Source: Sophora flavescens
Lineage: Eukaryota > Streptophyta > Magnoliopsida > Fabales > Fabaceae
Direction of reading: 5' to 3'
DNA length: 64,000 nt
Assembly: GCA_030762895.1 (NCBI GenBank)
Contig: CM061064.1
Location: 134,113,402 to 134,177,401, forward strand
The notes under the pieces were generated by a model. The model did no database searches and was not told the origin of the DNA. It saw only the letters and a program-made list of their open reading frames with translations. A program made the translations under genes and the position numbers. Below, piece after piece: positions 48,238-60,149 of this stretch. The number at the start of each line of letters is the position of its first letter. The stretch's first letter is position 1.

Positions 48238-51200
48238 TTACAACAATCTAAAATTAGGCATACCCCACCTATTACAGAAGAAATCATGCCTAATAAAACT
48301 GGGAATCAGGCTCCACCAAGTGAAGCATTTAGAACTGACTCCAAAATTGGCTAGCTTATCAGCACATTGATTAGCTTCTCTAAAAACATGAGAGATCAAG
48401 AAAGTAAAGTTTGAGGCCAAAGCAATACAGTTTCTCCATTTAGTTCTAATTTTCCAAGGAGCTATGTCTGGATTCGAGTAAGCAAGAACCACAAGAGAAG
48501 AGTCACATTCCAGCCATAATCTAGACCAGCCCCTCTCAAAAGCAATCTGAATTGCTGTCATGGCAGCAAAGCGATTCAGCAGAGAAAGAGTCCCGAGTCC
48601 CATAGAATTCAAAAAACAGCCAAGAGTAGCTCCACTCTTGTCTCTAAAGATTGCACCACCACCACTTGACCAAGAAGAGCCTTTTGAGGCCCCATCTCGT
48701 ATTTACTTTAATCCAGCACTGGAGAGGAGGGGTCCAAACAACATGGAGAACTTTAGGAGAGGCTCTCGGATGGCCTTTGATCCTCAGCAGCTCAAAGATT
48801 CTCAATTCCTCAGTAGAAGAGGACATTTTATTTGCAGAAACATTACCAGACAAAGAAATGGAGGCTTTGAGCATGCTAGTAGCAGCTCTCACCGTGATTG
48901 TTCTATCATCAAACTTCAGTTTATTTCTTGAGAACCAAATGATCCAAAAGGAATTAACAATAGCTGCAGTTATAGTGTCTTTCATTTACAGGCTCCACTG
49001 CTTATGGCAAAGGGAGAGAATAGAGAATACAGAAGAAGTGTCCACCTGCACATCAAAGACTGATCCAATCCAATGCCAAATTTGCTTTGCAAAGGGACAA
49101 GCTAAGAAGAGGTGGTCTGCACTTTCTGCTGCAGACAAGCAAAGACTAGACCGAAGCAAAGGCAAGCAGCCCTCTTTTGAAGCTGATCTTCAGTAGGCAA
49201 CTTATTATGAATAAGCCTCCAGATGACAAAAGACTTAGAGGGAGGAATTGCCCTATTCCAAATCAGTTTAGACCAGTCACAAATGGAATGCCTAATGTCT
49301 AAGAAATGGAAAGCTTCTTTGAAAGATAAACCACCCGAGGTTGAGTGCTGCCAAATAAGAGTGTCCACTGCAGGGAAAACAGGAATGTCCAAATGAGGCA
49401 GCTCCTGACCAAAAATTGGGAGGTTAGCCATTAGAGATGAAGGAATAATCCAGCTGCCATCCCTTATAAAGTCAGCAAGCTTGGCTTTCAGTTTATGCTG
49501 CAGGCTATGAGGAACTTGCAGCAGATCTGCCAAGGGCTTTGAGAGCCATTTGTCAGTCCAGAAGTTAATTGATGAACCATCTCCAATCTACCAAACTGAA
49601 TTGTTAAGAACAGACTGCATATGTTTTTTAATGCCAGGCCATAAGGAAGACTTGACATATGTGGGGACAGGCTTGCAGTGATGAGAGAATCTGCTCCTAA
49701 GAAATGTAGCCCATTCAGCACAAGAGGAAACCAACTCAAAAGATAATTTCAGAAGAGCAGCATCATTGAGAGCTAACAAAGACTTAATGCCCAATCCACC
49801 TTCCAGAACAGGTCTGCAGAGTTTCTTCCAAGCAACTGTGCAGATCTTCTTGACATTAGGATCACCAGACCAAATAAAATTCCTAATGGATTTGTCTAGA
49901 TCCTTAAGAACAGATGAGGGCCAACAGTAGACATGAAAGCTATGAAGCATCATACTGTTGATCACAGACTTGACAAGCTCAACCCTTCCCATGATTGAAA
50001 GAAGGTTACCTTTCCAAGAGGCAAGTTTGGAGGTGATTCTGTCTGCTAAAGGCTGCAAGTGAATTCTTCTTGGCTTGCCCTTGAAAATTGGAACACCAAG
50101 ATAATTGAAAGGAAAGGATCCAAAGAGAAAATCCAAGTATCCGAGCCACTTTGGATGACTTGTTAGGGGAGATACTACCCGAATAGAATTTGCACTTGTT
50201 GAGGCTAAGCCTTTGACCTGAAGCGACTCCATACTCAAAGAAAGAGGCTCATCGAGCTTCAAGTCCCCTCTTGCTACCCTTACATAGAACAAGTACATTA
50301 TCTGCATACAAGACATGGCTAGGAGAAGCAAGGCTCCTAGGACCGGGAAATAGTTTGTAACACTCCCGAGGCGACAAGGGCAGATATTCCTCTACTCAAG
50401 GCATCTTCAGCAAGACAGAAAAGCAGAGGTGAAAGAGGGTCACCTTGTCTAACCCCTCTTTTACAGGCAAAGAAACCTTCTGGTTTACCATTGATCAGAA
50501 AGGATAGCTTAGCAGAGTGAAGGATTGTTTTGATCCAATTGCAGAAAGTAAGATTGAAACCAAAAGCTTTCAAAACAGAAATAATGAAGTTCCAGTCCAA
50601 AGTGTCAAAAGCCTTTTTAATGTCAAGCTTTAGGGCCAGATTTCCACCATAGGCCTTATAGTCCAACAAATTACAAGCCTCTGAAGCAATACAAATGCAC
50701 TCCTTGATATTTCTACCTTTGACAAAACCTCTTTGCTGTGGAGAAATGATTCTGGCTGCAATATTTGCTAATCTGTCAGCTAGCACCTTTGTAATGATTT
50801 TAAGTTGAAAATTGGCTAAAGCAATAGGTCTATAGTCTGCAATTCTATCAGCATGAGGCATTTTTGGAATCAGAACTACCAGATTAGAATTCATGTTAGG
50901 CAAGAGCCAATTCTGAGCAAAAAATTGATTGACTGCCATACACACATCAGTGCCAATAATATCCCAGTAGGATTGGTAGAAACAACCACCAAAGCCATCA
51001 GGACCAGGTGCACCCTCACCACTCATTGCAAAGACAGCATTCTTTATTTCCTCCATAGAAGGCAGCCTTGTCAACAAACTGTTTTCTTCAGCTGTAACAG
51101 CATTGGGAATAACCCTGTTTATAAGATCATTAGGTTGACAATCATTAGGGACTGCATACAGATTTGAGAAGAAATCAATGACATGGTTAGCCAATCCCCC

Positions 51201-52370
51201 TGCATCATCAATGATAGCATCTCCACACTTAAGCATACTCAAAGATTTAGCAGCATATCTGGTTTTTACAATTCTATGGAAAAAAGCAGTGTTTCTATCC
51301 CCTTGGCAATGCCAATCAATCCTGGATTTTTCTCTCAAAAACTCCTCTTCAAACCGTAAAGCCTGCTGCAATTCAGTTTGTGCTAGAACCTCTTGCTCCA
51401 TAAGATCATCATTCACACCTCTGGAATTAATGAGTTGCTGGACCGAATCCACAGCAGCCAAGGCAGCCTCAACTCTATGATGCACATTCCCGAAAACCAG
51501 CTTGTTCCAATTTTTTAGTTCAACTTTTAAGGATTTCAGCTTCTGTGAGAGAACATACATTGGACAGCCATACACAGGCTTGCTCCACACTTCCTTAATG
51601 AGCCTATGACAATCCGGATGACCAATCCACATTTTATGAAATTTAAAAGCAAAAGGGAAGGACTGAGCCGATCTAGAGCAGGTTACCATTATGGGAAAGT
51701 GGTCAGACTGAGATCTAATCAAGGTACAACAATAGGTGCAGTTCCAATTGTCTAGCCAAGCTTCATTACAAAGGGATCTATCCAGCCGTTTTTCAATGTG
51801 AGCAGACCCCCTTCTCCTATTACTCCAAGTAAAACAGGCTCCTCTAGTAGGGAGATGGATCAGGCTGGCTGCATCAGTGAAGTTCTTAAAGTCTTCACAA
51901 GCAGCCTTGAGAGGTAAGGAAGAGCCTCTAACTTCGTGGGATCCCAAAACAGAATTAAAATCACCAAGCATGCACCAAGGTCCAGGATTGTTGACCTGCA
52001 AACTAATTAATTCTGACCAAAGGGATCTCCTAGAGAGATGAGAAGTGTTAGCATAAATAGCTGCAACAAAAAGATCTTTTCCATCTATGTTTATCTGAAA
52101 TGAACACTGCTGAGTAGAGCAGGACAGAGAGGTAGGAGATAACTGGGTACTACATAACCCCCATATATTTGGCAGAAGACTACCCCTATCATTTAGACAA
52201 AAAACCTTTAAGTTAAGCTGCCTCCAAAAGGAGTCTGAAACATCAGAAACCTTGATCCAAGGCTCAGAAATGAAGACAAAATCTGGTTTGTTAGCCATAC
52301 AGAAATTCTTGAAAACCAACCTTGTACTAGGATTTCCAAAACCCCTACAATTCCAATATATGATTTTCAT
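48238..52370 (-). pseudogene. LINE ORF2: endonuclease, reverse transcriptase, zf-RVT, RNase H
   Basis: Minus strand from the ATG at 52370. The apurinic-type endonuclease motifs are present: YWNCRG, FVFISEPW, CMLGDFN, FTWSNRRRG and SDHFPI. The reverse transcriptase follows: YRPIALANFQLKIITKVLADR, GFVKGRNI, LKLDIKKAFDTLDW and RQGDPLSPLLFCLAEDAL. Near 50345 a one-base frameshift ends the first frame (677 codons). The catalytic box then reads YADN at 50298-50309, not YADD. Further frames carry FNYLGVPIFKGKPRR and SWKGNLLSIMGRVELVKSV (thumb), a zf-RVT region (IWQHSTSGGLSF, WNRAIPPSKSFVIWR; about 49400-49230), and RNase H (RLWLECDSSLVVLA, HVFREANQCADKLANFG; about 48540-48340). At least three frame changes make it inactive. 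Confidence 0.88.
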
Positions 52371-54040
52371 TAGGCAAACTGTGTAGGGCCACCCCTTAAT
52401 CGGGCAAAGGTTTTTTCCTGCTGTGCTGCCTTAGCAGCCTTTTGCCTTAATTTTTTCTTCTTAGACTTAGAAATGACATTTGAAAAATCATCTTCTTGAG
52501 AGGTCAAGAGGTATTTGCTAGGGTCAGCCCTTCCAGTTAGAGGGGGCTGATTCACCCCAATGGCAACATCAAGATTGTCTTCCTCATGACCCCAAAAACG
52601 GCTGACAATTTGTAAGTCAGAAGTCACAACTTGATTCCTGATATCACTGTCAGGAGTGACACTAATAGTGCAACTCCCTAAAGGATTTGTAACAAGAGGA
52701 ATATTACCTTGAAGAGGCACAGAGATCTCTTTGCCTGCAAACAAAACCTGATCATTGTGCTGTGAAGGAGAGCAGTCCACAGGAGTATCTGCCACAAAGG
52801 TCCCAGTACTGGAGACAGACTGTTGGATAGGAGAGATGGGCTCACATTCTGCAGGAGAGTGTTGCATGACCCCACAGATAGGTGAAATCACCTCTGCCAC
52901 ATTCAAAGGATCCGAGGGCTGAACAAATCCTAGAAGAGGATTAGTGGAAACTTGAACTTCAGGCTCAGTGCATGGGACATTATTAACTCCCAAAAAATCA
53001 TCCGGTGCAATGACTGTCTCCACAGAGATTAAATTGGAATTGCTGGTGCCTGCCACATGAACCAAATTTGGTTCAATATTATGATCTGCATAAGCAACTC
53101 CTTTGCCTTTATCCCCAGTACTCCTTGCTGTTTCCTTCAGAGTCTCAGTATTTCCTTGATTTGTTTTTGGCACATATTGCACTGCCTTTTTTCGAGGATT
53201 TTTCTGAACAACATTCAAGTCCTTTGGAGCCGAAGATTCTCCTGTTTTATGCTTTCTGCAATTAGCACTGGAATGGCCAATTATCTTGCAAGATGAGCAG
53301 AATGATGGGAGTCGCTCATATTCTATATCAACAAAGAAAGCGAAGTCTTCTCTCTCCACAAGGATCCTATCTCGCAGATCCTCAGTAAGATCAATCTCAA
53401 TGAGGATTCTAGCAAAGTGGCCGAAAGATCTTGTCATAGTAACTTCATCTAATGCAATTGGCACACCAATACCACCACCAATCTCGAACAAGATCTTTGG
53501 CCGCCAATATTCTCGGGGCAAACCATGGAGCCAGACCCAACCTTGTGCATGGGTTTGACGTAAAGTATTAGGGTTAAAATCCGGGATCCAAGATGACAAT
53601 CTCAGCACACCTGGGTTCAAATTCCAAACCCCAGCAGATCTGATTAGGCATTGATCCTCTAAGGAGGAGAAACTGAACTCATAGAAGCCTTTTCCCAGCG
53701 AAACCACAGACCATGTAGCGATAGGTTTCCAAACCTTGAGAAGCTTGGATCGCAAGTCACCCAGTTTTATTGGAGAATCTCCCTTGGACAGGATGAGACG
53801 ACCATGGACGAGGTTTTGGCATTCTTGGACACCAGCCTGGTATTCAGATTCAAAAATCTTTATCGCCCATTTGTCACCCTTCAAGCAAGGTTTTGGAAGT
53901 TGGTTAATAGGGATGTCAAAAGAAGTAGAAACCGCTTGTGCGAAGGACTTTTTTGGAGGCGGAGCAGGACAATTCGAAGGAGAAGAAAGGGGAGCAAGGA
54001 AACTCCATGGAACAATAGGATCGTTAGCCATGAAGATCAT
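52370..54040 (-). CDS. LINE ORF1 protein (DUF4283 and zinc knuckle), intact
   Basis: An uninterrupted 556-aa frame on the minus strand. Residues about 50-200 form the DUF4283 RNA-binding-like domain of plant L1 ORF1 proteins (GRLILSKGDSPIKLGDLRSKL, YEFSFSSLEDQCLIRSAGVW, WVWLHGLPREYWRPKILFEI). A CCHC-type knuckle follows at about 255-275 (LPSFCSSCKIIGHSSANC). The C-terminal half is low-complexity and polar and ends in a basic SKSKKKKLRQKAAKAA stretch. In L1 elements ORF1 binds element RNA and chaperones retrotransposition. Its stop overlaps the ORF2 start (TAATG). It is the only open transposon gene of this size here. An in-frame ATG four codons downstream (MANDP) could also serve as the start. 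Confidence 0.88.
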   Translation of the reverse strand: MIFMANDPIVPWSFLAPLSSPSNCPAPPPKKSFAQAVSTSFDIPINQLPKPCLKGDKWAIKIFESEYQAGVQECQNLVHGRLILSKGDSPIKLGDLRSKLLKVWKPIATWSVVSLGKGFYEFSFSSLEDQCLIRSAGVWNLNPGVLRLSSWIPDFNPNTLRQTHAQGWVWLHGLPREYWRPKILFEIGGGIGVPIALDEVTMTRSFGHFARILIEIDLTEDLRDRILVEREDFAFFVDIEYERLPSFCSSCKIIGHSSANCRKHKTGESSAPKDLNVVQKNPRKKAVQYVPKTNQGNTETLKETARSTGDKGKGVAYADHNIEPNLVHVAGTSNSNLISVETVIAPDDFLGVNNVPCTEPEVQVSTNPLLGFVQPSDPLNVAEVISPICGVMQHSPAECEPISPIQQSVSSTGTFVADTPVDCSPSQHNDQVLFAGKEISVPLQGNIPLVTNPLGSCTISVTPDSDIRNQVVTSDLQIVSRFWGHEEDNLDVAIGVNQPPLTGRADPSKYLLTSQEDDFSNVISKSKKKKLRQKAAKAAQQEKTFARLRGGPTQFA

Positions 54041-56605
54041 GCAAAACCCTAGATGATCACTGGAAGAGAAACCCTAGCAGAGCCATCCCCTTCAAAATTA
54101 AATTTTTTTGGGTTTTTGAAATACAATAAAAATAACATAATAGTAAACTTCCTATTCAGACTCGATATCGTCATCTAATCCCCCCCTCTTCAGCATAATC
54201 ACAATGTTGCTTTGCTTTGGATATAAACTCCTCAACTCCAGCTACAAATGATTGTTTCACAAGCCGTCTCCCAGACTTGTTCCTATCATACACCCAACTA
54301 CGGTTCGAGGGATAATATTCTATCCTTATGTATTTTCAGATAAATTGAAGTATTTTTAAACATGAAACTATGACCCCGAATCGCTCCCTTTCCTTAAAAG
54401 GTGTGGTCCTATCCCATTCGCGGAAAAACTTTTCCATCACTGTATTATACTAGTTACTCATCAGTTCTCATGTCTTATAGTTGACAAAATTTCGGCAGCA
54501 TCTCCCATTGGTCTCCAAGTACACGACTTGACTGCGGTGAAATACCACAATCAAGTATGGACCCGGAGAACAAAAGGAAATGCCTCGACCCGAAATTTAA
54601 TCAACTATTTCACAAATGACAATCATCGAGTAACTAGTATATCAGTGGAGCAAAAGTTTCTTCCCAAACTGTCCCAATTGGACAATTCAATATTCAATAA
54701 AATGAGTGATACCATGACCACGGGTACACATGCTCAATAATATTGAACCTTGAACGGGAAACTACGTTTTTTCTCAATTACGTATTAACTATATATATAT
54801 ACTCTAAGATAAAATAAAACTTCAAGTAACAGAAATAATTTGCATAAAGTTTGACATTATTAGCAATCAATCAAACCAATATTTAAGAAACCATAATAAA
54901 CAAAGCATTAGCAAAAAAAAAATCACTTACTCTAATCAAAATTTATTAAATTGTTCACCACTCTTTTGATTAAATCTTTATTTTTTATACTATTTTAATT
55001 TACTCAATAATTTTTATTTGATTATTTAATTTAATTTTGGTGTTATGTAATTATTAAGTTATTACATATTTAAGTTTATTATTGTTGAAAAATAATAGTT
55101 ATACTTATATATTTAACTATTTTCATATTCTATATTTTACTTATTTAATCGTTAATGTTTTTAATAATTTATTCCATCTAATTTTATTGTTATGCAAATA
55201 TTTTAAAAGATTTCGTTGTCCATGCTTCCCGATGAGCCATGAACAGATATCCCCGACGCGCCATTAACAGATATTCTGGATGCGGCATGTGCAACTATTA
55301 ACTTATTTGTGAGATGAATGATTTAATTAACTTCTTAATTGATTACACATTATTTTTTAATTATTTAAATAATTAATACATTTTGTTATCCATTAAATAC
55401 TTAATTCATTATTCCAAATCGCGCTTAATTAATCAATGATCATGAGTTATTGCCATATATGCTCCATCACAGCTGCAGGTGTGGAGGAAAACGATTTTAC
55501 CAATTCTCTATTGTTATCTACACTAAATCTTATCAACACTAAATTTTGTCCTTACGATTTTATTATATTAAGGAAATACATTAAGTTTATTACGCATTTG
55601 GCAGAAACAAACATACCACATTTAATAACTTTATATGCACGTAATACAACTAATTAATTGACAAAAAAACCACACAAATTAATAACTTTATACACACTAG
55701 ACAAATATTTTTATAATAAATAAATTAAATACATGCACATAATACAACTAATTAATTAAAGCAGTATCATTCACTGAAATAAAATATACCAACAAAGACA
55801 CAAACAACACATGTTGTTCAAGAAAAAAATATAAGACCATCAACAACCATAAAAAATTCAATGTACTGCAATTGATGCTGAGAGTTGCTGCCAGAGGAAG
55901 CTGGTGACTCTGAAACAATGCAAAAAAAAATACCTTTTTAGAATCCAAACTAATAATCAAAAAAATGAGAAAATCTAATAAAAATAAAAAAAATGAAAAT
56001 GAAAATAGAAAAGGGATGGTGGTGGTTCCGTGCAGAGTGGTGGTGGTGCACAGCGGTGGTTAAAGGTGGTGCTAATAAAAATAAAATTAAAAATTAAAAG
56101 GGAATCCATACCACAAAGAGGTGGTGGTGGCGCGGTGGCAGAGAGGGAAGGAGCACGGAGGAGAAGCAGAGAGAAAGGAGAGAAGAGAGAAGAGAGAAAA
56201 GAGAAAAGTGAGGGAGAATAGGGTTTTCGATGGATTTGAGGTCAAAATTTCCGACGGCCAATTTTAAATTACCGACGGCTTTTTCCGTCGATAATTCAAA
56301 AATACATTTATCGACGGAAATGGCTGTCGGTACTGATAATGAGATTTGCTACGAAAGTTTCCTCGGTAGGTTTTTCATAATTACCGATGGATTAGACCGT
56401 CGGTAAGCTTTCGTGCCTAATTCTTACCATTCGCATGCACTATTCCGATAGAAATACAGACGGATAAGTCATCGGTAATGTTTCCGACAGGCATTCCGTC
56501 GAAAAATTCATAAACCTTTCATATTCACACTTACCGACGGCCAAATCCGTCGGAACCATAGCCGTCGGAAAACGTTTGTCGTTAATTCTATGTTTTCTTG
56601 TAGTG

Positions 56606-57530
56606 GTTGCTGTTTGGGTTGTGGAAGAATTAATAATTGTGACCCAATATTGAAAAAATTATAAGAAATAAGCCCATTATGGATTGCACACCCAGCAATG
56701 ACATGGGTCTGGCCCATTCGGTCAATAAGTGGACTTTCTCGATGATCCATAGATAGCATTTTCACCAAAGCCAAATGCAATAAAGTTGCCATCCCAATAT
56801 TTAATTCCCAGAAGTTGTGTAGCATAAACCATGTAATTATCAATCTCTCAGGAACAACAAAATCAAACGCATTTGCAGTAGATGGTAAAGTGCAGATACC
56901 AAAGAAGCAAGAAATTTGATTCCAACAAACTGCACATCTACTCCATCAATTCCATTTACCAATGCGCTAACACTCATCTTTGTCTGGATGATTCTCAAAT
57001 TGGTAGCAACAAACTTACAGAGAAATGATTTCCCGTGTCCTGTGTCAAGTTCATCAAGAGGAGTATCTAATATATTTGAGCAATCATCCCAAGTATCATC
57101 CCTATAAGTGTCAAAAACATACAGACCCAAAATCCTCCGTTTAGGAAATATCTGCTCCTTTTGATTTAATTTTGCCTTATCATCAAAAGTAGTGTCACTC
57201 AATGTATTAGGTTGTAGCCCAATATTTAATTGAACCTGATTGGGCCTAATATGGGCAGAGCTTTGGTCACACCCAACAAACCTTTTGAGTCCCCAATGTT
57301 CCTTTTGGATTAATTGGGCCTAGTCCATTAGGACAACCATTAGACTTTGTTGGCAGACTTCCAAAATTACCCCTGCTTGTGGCTCTCTCCCTTTCTCAGT
57401 GGTTATGCGCAGCAACCAACGAGACCCATGACTGATGCTACACCTCGACGGCTCGACGAAAAACGATGCTCCAACCACTGTTAATGGGGTGGTGTCCGAC
57501 CGATCCGGTGGTGGCAGGGTTCTGGCTGAA
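56606..57530 (-). other. LTR element interior of unknown coding nature
   Basis: Minus-strand frames include KRRILGLYVFDTYRDDTWDD and MVYATQLLGIKYWDGNFIAF. They look protein-like but match nothing that I recognise. They could be captured host sequence or a very diverged retroelement gene. Confidence 0.25.
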
Positions 57531-57532
57531 CC

Positions 57533-58383
57533 TCAGTCCACCCACATCCGAGCTATTTCCACCCATTCGACCACCATCCATGGCGGCGGAGAAGCTTGTT
57601 GGCCCCGTGTTCCACTATTCCGAGGGACCCACGGCCAGCCAGATACTGGTCCCGGTGGCGGCTTCCTCGTCAGGGTAGAGAGCCTCGCAAGAGTCGTTCT
57701 TGACTGAACTGAGGATGAAGGAAACGAACTTGACAGTGGCGTTCGTGGCGGAAATGGAGAAGACGAGGCAGCCACCAGCGCTCTCCTCAACGCCGCCGCG
57801 TTATCTTCCTTAGCTGCCGTAGGAGCATCCTTGTACGACGGCTCGGAACTGTGGCCGCCGGGATCGAAGCAGAATATATCCACGGCAGACAGATCCATAT
57901 AGCCAACGGAACTCGTGGCGGCAAACTTGGAGGTCATGAACTATCTCTCTGCTGCCTCGATGAGAGTGTGTGAGTCTGGTGCTAGCTTGCCGGTGAACCA
58001 CGACAGTAGTGACTCAAAGTTTTCAAGGTAACCGTGTAGACGAAGGAGGTGGATTTCAGGGATAGTAGTGTCCATGGCAACTGAACCTTGCCCTGTTGTT
58101 CCATGTTGAAGATCTTCGCCGCCATGGGTTTTGCCACGATCATGGCGATAGATCCATCATAGGTTTGGTTCTGCTGAGTGTGCTGTTTGGGGTTAGAGAC
58201 ATGCTCATTGGGGGTTTCCTGTACTTTGACGGTTCGAAGGGTGTGGATTTCAACTTGTAAAATTTGAATGAGATCCAAGAAGGATTCATTATATCGGTCC
58301 CAGGAAACTTTGTATTCAGTGATGGAAGTGTTGAGCTCATTGATGGAAGTTTTGAGCCGGTGGAGATGAAAATGGGGTGGCAT
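57533..58383 (-). pseudogene. Degenerate gag-like frames of the LTR element
   Basis: The first frame after the primer-site region (58383 leftward) reads NELNTSITEYKVSWDRYNES, a coiled-coil-like segment, and LDLIQILQVEIHTLRTVKV. After a frameshift near 57980 a second frame carries MTSKFAATSSVGYMDLS, a Ser/Pro-rich region, and WPWVPRNSGTRGQ. No CCHC knuckle or enzymatic motif is seen. Position suggests gag, but I do not recognise a named family. Further leftward frames (56510-57202) are also of unknown nature. Confidence 0.4.
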
Positions 58384-58694
58384 AGTTCATGAATGAAAGC
58401 ACCAATTGATAGGGTATGGATAGGATTAGGGTTCTTAGTTATGGAGGACAAGGATAACCTCCTTAGAAATTAGAGAGAGAAGAGAGTTTTTTGATTCAAT
58501 TTATACTTGTCTTCTTTCATTAATCATTCAACTATATAAAGGCATACAAAGTGCCAATGATTGGCTACCCATAAAGTAAGGAAACAAACTCAATAACAAA
58601 ATAACAAACTATGACAACTATGAAATGGGCCTCTTAGTAATCTTTTTCCTACCATTTCATCCCATACTCTATCACTAGCCCATTCCCTATCACA

Positions 58695-58985
58695 GTACCA
58701 CCAAGTCATCCACCGTAGGAGCATTGTCACCTTCCCCTTTCTCACTCCTTCCCACTTCTAAAGCCCTTGCTTCATCCAAAGCTCCAAAAGATAAATGAAT
58801 TTAATGTTACTCCAATAAACTTGAGGTGCACTTTATATGTCAAGCAGAAGCTTGCGAAATCCTCCACAATATCTTTGATATGTCGCAAAAAGAACACCGC
58901 CTCTCTTCCATCGAATTCTATGATCATATGCTAGAGCAATATTCATCATTGGCCTTGGGACAATATTACCTCCGACAACCAAATG
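58695..58985. other. Unassigned sequence between LTR element and CACTA copy
   Basis: A short plus-strand frame (58826 onward: CQAEACEILHNIFDMSQKE) looks protein-like but crosses into the CACTA-related sequence at 58986, so it is a chance fusion or an old retroelement piece. Not identified. Confidence 0.25.
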
Positions 58986-59259
58986 TTGGGCCTGATGAAA
59001 TCCGGACGTATACGGCTCTCCTTACACTCTCGGAGCATGTCCCTCAGTCGAGCACTTGCTCTGTCGTCAAATATAGCGCGTATCATTGATGCATGCTTCG
59101 GTAACTAGCGCACAAGGGCTTGTTAACAAAGAAAAAATATTAATAACATTGTACAAAAAATTATATAAAATACATGTAAAATAAATATAAAATTATTAGA
59201 AATAATAAAAAAAAACAACTTACCCTGAATCGTTTGAAGATATGATCCCGGTCCTCCTT

Positions 59260-59973
59260 CGGTATCAACCCTATGATGGCCAGAAGCGACGAAACTATGC
59301 CTTGAGGTCGTCAGTAATGTGCTTCGATCCCACTTTCGATAGGATGAAGCCAAAAAGTTTATAATTTTATTAATTCAACAATATGACAACCAACAAATAT
59401 ATACTTATCGAATAGTAACTAAAATACTACATGTTATAAAACAATAAATTAAAAAATACTTGCGCTCCAGAAATAGGCCAAACCCTTGGTCGATCCTCAG
59501 GTGCGGGAATCCTAGCCCACTCAGGCACGATCTCCGGCACGACCGATTGCTTCACAGACGATGAGGATGGAACAGTCCTGCCGTGATCATATGTGGGCGC
59601 GAATGATGAGGATGGAATGGCCGTGTCTGACTGTGGCGGCATCCTAGGAGTCGTCATAAATGTTAATCCTGCTAGCTGTGTGACCGGCGCAGTCGATGAT
59701 AGTGGTAGTGGTGAGTGTGAGCTTGGTGTGGGTCCAGTAGAGGACGACGAGTAGCCGGCTAGTCAGCGTCGTGGCCCAAAGCGAGTGGGCGCAATATGGG
59801 TGGAGGATGGTGTAGTGTGGGTCGGGGATGGTGTAGTTTGGGTAGGGAATGGTATAGTATCGATCGGTGAGGGTGTAGAATGGGTGGGGGAGGGTGTAGA
59901 ATGGGCGGCGGAGGCTCCTGTGGGTACAGAAGGGGGCGGGTGAGGAGGAACCTGCAGCATCACGAGTTAGCAC
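59260..59973 (-). pseudogene. Transposase_24-like N-terminal remnant in CACTA copy two
   Basis: Minus-strand pieces parallel those of copy one: a Ser/Thr/Pro/Tyr-rich N-terminus with PTHTTPSPT-like units (59963-59763), and a segment VVPEIVPEWARIPAPEDRPRV (about 59500). A stretch near 59340-59230 aligns with the HVTFAIKAQYH exon but has lost the frame. No downstream signature exons are present because the copy is truncated at 58986. Confidence 0.6.
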
Positions 59974-60149
59974 CAGGGACTTGACGATGTATCATCCCCG
60001 CTTAGCATTCCCCTTCCCCTCATCACTGCTAGGTGGTGGGGCGTGGGGCGCTGTCCTCCTGATGCTGACATATCTATTTTTGTAGCACAACTATGAATCA
60101 ATGTAAAAACAATAAATCAATCGACATCTAATAGACTAATCTAAGCAAA

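Larger units (their letters stand above)
48060..54112 (-). mobile_element. L1-type LINE, nearly full length
   Basis: Minus-strand element with ORF1 and ORF2 and a short A-tail (eight T at 48060-48067 on plus). The TTTTTG flanks (48054-48059, 54113-54118) are a likely target duplication. A close relative of the empty site exists in the second CACTA copy near 60190-60250 (GCAAATATTTAAAATACAAG). Length is about 6.05 kb. ORF1 is open, and ORF2 is broken by frameshifts. Confidence 0.85.
45149..56605 (-). mobile_element. CACTA element with TSD GTT, interrupted by a LINE
   Basis: The left end is CACTACAAAAAAAACACG and the right end read inward is CACTACAAGAAAACATAG. GTT flanks both (45146-45148, 56606-56608). 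Subterminal repeats of the ACCGACGGAAATTTCCGTCGG type fill 45165-45460 and 56240-56580. Removing the LINE (48060-54112) leaves about 5.4 kb with a Transposase_24-like gene on the minus strand and no TNP2 gene. The stretch 54120-56000 is non-coding and has a close copy at 60250-61730. Confidence 0.9.
44674..58694 (-). mobile_element. Short LTR retrotransposon split by a CACTA element
   Basis: LTRs of about 290-300 bp, 44674-44973 and 58407-58694, are close copies (TGATAGGGTATGGATAGG..., TTGATTCAATTT, CACTAGCCCATTCCCTA). The polarity is minus. The right LTR is followed (reading leftward) by TTGGTGCTTTCATTCATG, a primer-site-like block at 58389-58406. The left LTR is preceded by a GGACAAGGTTGGTCTTGATGGGG-like polypurine end at about 44977-45000. 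Only about 2 kb of interior is its own (44974-45148, 56606-58406), so pol is missing. The target duplication is not evident. Confidence 0.75.

Noticed and set aside
48560..49196. Plus-strand open frames
   Set aside because: Antisense to the LINE zf-RVT/RNase H region, whose minus-strand motifs are clear.
50853..51480. Plus-strand open frames
   Set aside because: Antisense to the LINE reverse transcriptase and endonuclease.
53057..54056. Plus-strand open frames
   Set aside because: Antisense to the intact LINE ORF1.
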